Below are positions 62,901 through 64,000 of a stretch of 64,000 nt of DNA, in pieces; position 1 is the first letter of the stretch; every line of letters starts with the position of its first letter. The stretch spans positions 62,001 to 126,000 of the forward strand of contig JAPYMA010000143.1 in NCBI GenBank assembly GCA_035041965.1, written 5' to 3'. A model generated the notes under the pieces. It had not been told where the DNA came from. It made no database searches and saw nothing but the letters and a program-made list of their open reading frames with translations. The DNA comes from Anisakis pegreffii. Lineage: Eukaryota; Nematoda; Chromadorea; Rhabditida; Anisakidae. The position numbers were made by a program, and so were the translations under genes.

Positions 62901-63060
62901 GCTTAAAGAGATGTTCGCGGATTTGCGTGATGTGGTTTCGATACATTTCCCGGGCAGGGACGATGTACAGCGACTCGCACTGAGCTCCTTTATCATCATG
63001 CGTTTCTTTGCCGCAGCCATTATGAATCCGAAACTGTTCGGACTGAAACGTGAACAACCG
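41702..63060 (+). CDS. GAP1-family Ras GTPase-activating protein, 3' end outside window
   Basis: Speeds GTP hydrolysis by Ras at the plasma membrane. Exons: 41702-41928, 42446-42700, 48395-48512, 48976-49011, 54011-54255, 60923-61148, 61369-61475, 61664-61778, 62517-62591, 62649-62716, 62830-63060. C2A spans exons 1-2 (GRVSIRKRDI, HSGEDRWYRI, as in RASA2/RASA3). C2B spans exons 3-5 (IRLSLWHD, FHGEVKI), then WYYLKPR across the next junction. RasGAP runs from exon 6 (LRLRLFYTADHVLP); NTLFRSQTLASK holds the arginine finger, and FIIMRFFAAAI is the FLR-motif region with its Arg kept. The rest of RasGAP and any PH/BTK part lie past 63060. The start follows a TTTTTAG by 18 bases, a possible trans-splice site; an upstream exon is not excluded. 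The 36-base exon 4 and the junctions 62591/62649 and 62716/62830 are the least certain. Confidence 0.88.
43881..44135 (+). CDS. Candidate small secreted Cys-containing protein nested in intron 2
   Basis: Uninterrupted 84-residue frame from ATG to TAG. Residues 1-22 look like a signal peptide (MRKSMLAAAIIIVFLTSFYS, then NC). The mature part is about 62 residues with a Cys cluster (SCVG, then RHRCSYCCRTA) and a helix-like C terminus (EIKAVFNVMQSLIDTA). Composition is less AT-rich than the flanks. It lies in intron 2 of the RasGAP gene, on the same strand. A TTCTTAG inside it (about 44000) could instead be an acceptor. I do not recognise a family; the Cys spacing does not match insulin or ShK patterns. 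Confidence 0.35.
   Translation: MRKSMLAAAIIIVFLTSFYSNCLKLHPSIRPYISHLPFLSCVGAEHDVFLRHRCSYCCRTAKEQAEIKAVFNVMQSLIDTARTQ
47729..47948 (+). CDS. RING-like exon candidate in intron 2
   Basis: Open frame between a possible GCTAGCAG acceptor and a good donor (G|GTGAGC). It carries CAICCFRLYPS, then about 13 residues later VMMICNSEHLFH, then RCN near the end. This resembles the first half of a RING-H2 finger, of the kind at the C terminus of vacuolar sorting proteins such as VPS8 and VPS41. The Cys expected three residues after the second His is Ser, and no partner exons were found. It may be a relic, or part of a gene I cannot assemble. Confidence 0.22.
49020..49265 (+). repeat. CTCATTCT-family repeat in intron 4
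   Basis: Contains TTTTCTCATTCACTCTC and ATTCTCATTCTATCGCAC, plus TTCTCATCGTATT shared (in reverse) with the repeats at 52234 and 53674. It begins immediately after the proposed 36-base exon 4 of the RasGAP gene. Confidence 0.4.
52234..52449 (-). repeat. Intronic repeat copy 1
   Basis: About 215 bases matching 53674-53900 at high identity, with one short insertion difference. It begins CATTCCTTATA and shares ACAAACGGCATTG and TCGAGAAACAGAGAATGAAA. On the - strand both copies stay open in the same frame and encode a hydrophobic stretch (LSFLIVFLIFILCFSMN here). It lies in RasGAP intron 4. Confidence 0.85.
53674..53900 (-). repeat. Intronic repeat copy 2
   Basis: Direct-repeat partner of 52234-52449, 1.44 kb away. 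It ends 110 bases before RasGAP exon 5. The - strand frame reads LSFLIVFIIFILCFSMN in the hydrophobic part. Confidence 0.85.
55495..55700 (-). repeat. Intronic repeat copy 3, diverged
   Basis: More distant copy in RasGAP intron 5. It shares GTGAAACAGAGAATGA, GAAAGTAATATTGAGCGAGAGCG and the TCTTCGATCTTAATC end. The - strand is again open in the corresponding frame (SRSILLS, LILCFTTN). Confidence 0.6.
56938..56963 (+). repeat. (TAA)n microsatellite
   Basis: About nine TAA units in RasGAP intron 5, flanked by further imperfect AATA repeats. Confidence 0.85.
57978..58195 (+). CDS. Candidate alternative first exon of the RasGAP gene, Ser/Arg-rich
   Basis: A GC-rich island in AT-rich intron 5. 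The ATG is in good context (CAAAATG) and the frame is open for 72 codons, rich in Ser and Arg (RPSSSSSPSSS, VRRPARNRR, SRSSSAPLM). It ends at ATGAG|GTTCGG with two bases left over. RasGAP exon 6 starts with one base to complete a codon, so joining them is in frame (LMR-YYLKPR). The product would have a basic low-complexity N terminus in place of both C2 domains, ahead of an intact RasGAP domain. No promoter element is recognised. It could instead be an unrelated nested gene; the - strand is also open here. Confidence 0.4.
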
Positions 63061-64000
63061 GTTCGTTCGTTCATTTTATTTTATCATTCTTCTTAACATC
63101 GACTTATCGTTCTCAGTATTATGGTTTTATTATTATTATTGTCATTATTATTATGATTACTTCTGTCTTTGTTGTGGTTAGTATTTACAATATTACAATT
63201 ATTACTGCTTTATTGCTCCATCTTGGTCTCACTTCAGTCGTTCTCGAATTCATTTTTTTTTCTGTAGCGATATTCCACTTCATGTAAACATTGTCGATCG
63301 CATTTCTTTCCGTCTTTTATTACAAAGTTTCATGCATTTGGCTCTCAGTTATCTGGTTATGGAACATATATAAAAACCTAGTTAATGTATCTGCATGAAT
63401 CATTTATTCAACAAAAAACTCGAAGTTATTTCCTCCTTGCTATTACAATATGACAACGCATCACTGACAGATCCATACTAATCAGAAAAAGACACCGAGA
63501 ATGAAAAAAAAAACAAAAGTGAGAACGAAGAAAAATGTGGAATCAGAATGCATTAGACAGTCGATGAAACATTTGAAAGTTCAAAAAATCGTAAAGTTTA
63601 TTATCGTCAGACTTCCGCAAATGTTGCTCAGTGAATTTTTTTAAAAGTCTTCGGAGGTAATTCAGTCGTCGATAACATGAGTTCATTCATGATATTATAC
63701 GTCCGATTCTATTTTTTAATGGTGGCGATTCCGATTCATTCAATTGCTTAGTTATTTTTCTCATCTTTTTTCTTTTAAAATCAATATTTAGCTGTCTGTC
63801 ATCAGACAGCTTGTCATCAGATTCTAAATCAAAATTGAGAAGTGTAACTGCAGTAAAGAACATGATTCTAAGATATTATTATGTAAGTGAAAATGTGTCA
63901 TTTTGTTGAATATTACAATTGTTGTGATTTGACAATGAGTAATGAATTCTTTTCCATCATTTGCAAAGTAGTTTCTCAACTTTAAATGTTATCATTTGTG
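63061..64000 (+). other. RasGAP intron running off the window
   Basis: Begins with a GTTCGT donor after the REQP codons. It contains TTATTATTATT runs near 63125. I found no further RasGAP exon before the window ends. Confidence 0.6.

Overview
The window is nuclear DNA of a nematode, probably a parasitic one; the species cannot be told from the sequence. The DNA is AT-rich and gene-sparse. Introns end in the worm-type TTTCAG acceptor, acceptor-like sites suited to trans-splicing sit just upstream of some start codons, and two neighbouring genes look like nematode gut esterases. The recognisable genes were rebuilt exon by exon from conserved motifs, splice sites and reading-frame phase; none has a long uninterrupted frame.

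Region 1 (1-5091): mostly non-coding. It holds a candidate two-exon gene for a 68-residue single-span membrane protein on the + strand (4136-4811), converging on the esterases.

Region 2 (5092-18543, - strand): two head-to-tail type-B carboxylesterase paralogues, each with 11 exons of matching phase and nearly equal size. The upstream copy (11650-18543, 574 aa) keeps Ser, Glu and His, the HGGGF oxyanion loop, and an HEEL tail that fits the ER-retention pattern. The downstream copy (5092-10774, 583 aa) is open throughout but has lost all three catalytic residues (Ser to Gly, Glu to Lys, His to Gln). It reads as a pseudoenzyme rather than an ordinary pseudogene, apart from one splice donor that would have to be GC. 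Their introns hold a triplicated 404-bp repeat, a GGGCGTGGC minisatellite, an esterase exon relic and copies of a foldback repeat. Two TGATAAGA sites, the type bound by gut GATA factors, lie about 0.5 kb upstream of the active copy.

Region 3 (18544-41701): 23 kb with no gene I can defend, only microsatellites, hairpins and one weak candidate peptide gene.

Region 4 (41702 to beyond 63060, + strand): a Ras GTPase-activating protein of the GAP1 family (RASA2/RASA3, Drosophila Gap1). Eleven exons cover C2A, C2B and most of the RasGAP domain including the arginine finger; the rest lies outside the window. Introns reach 5-7 kb and hold a family of repeats, a possible nested secreted-peptide gene, a RING-like exon candidate and a GC-rich Ser/Arg-rich open exon (57978-58195). 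That exon's phase would let it splice directly to the RasGAP domain, giving an isoform without C2 domains.
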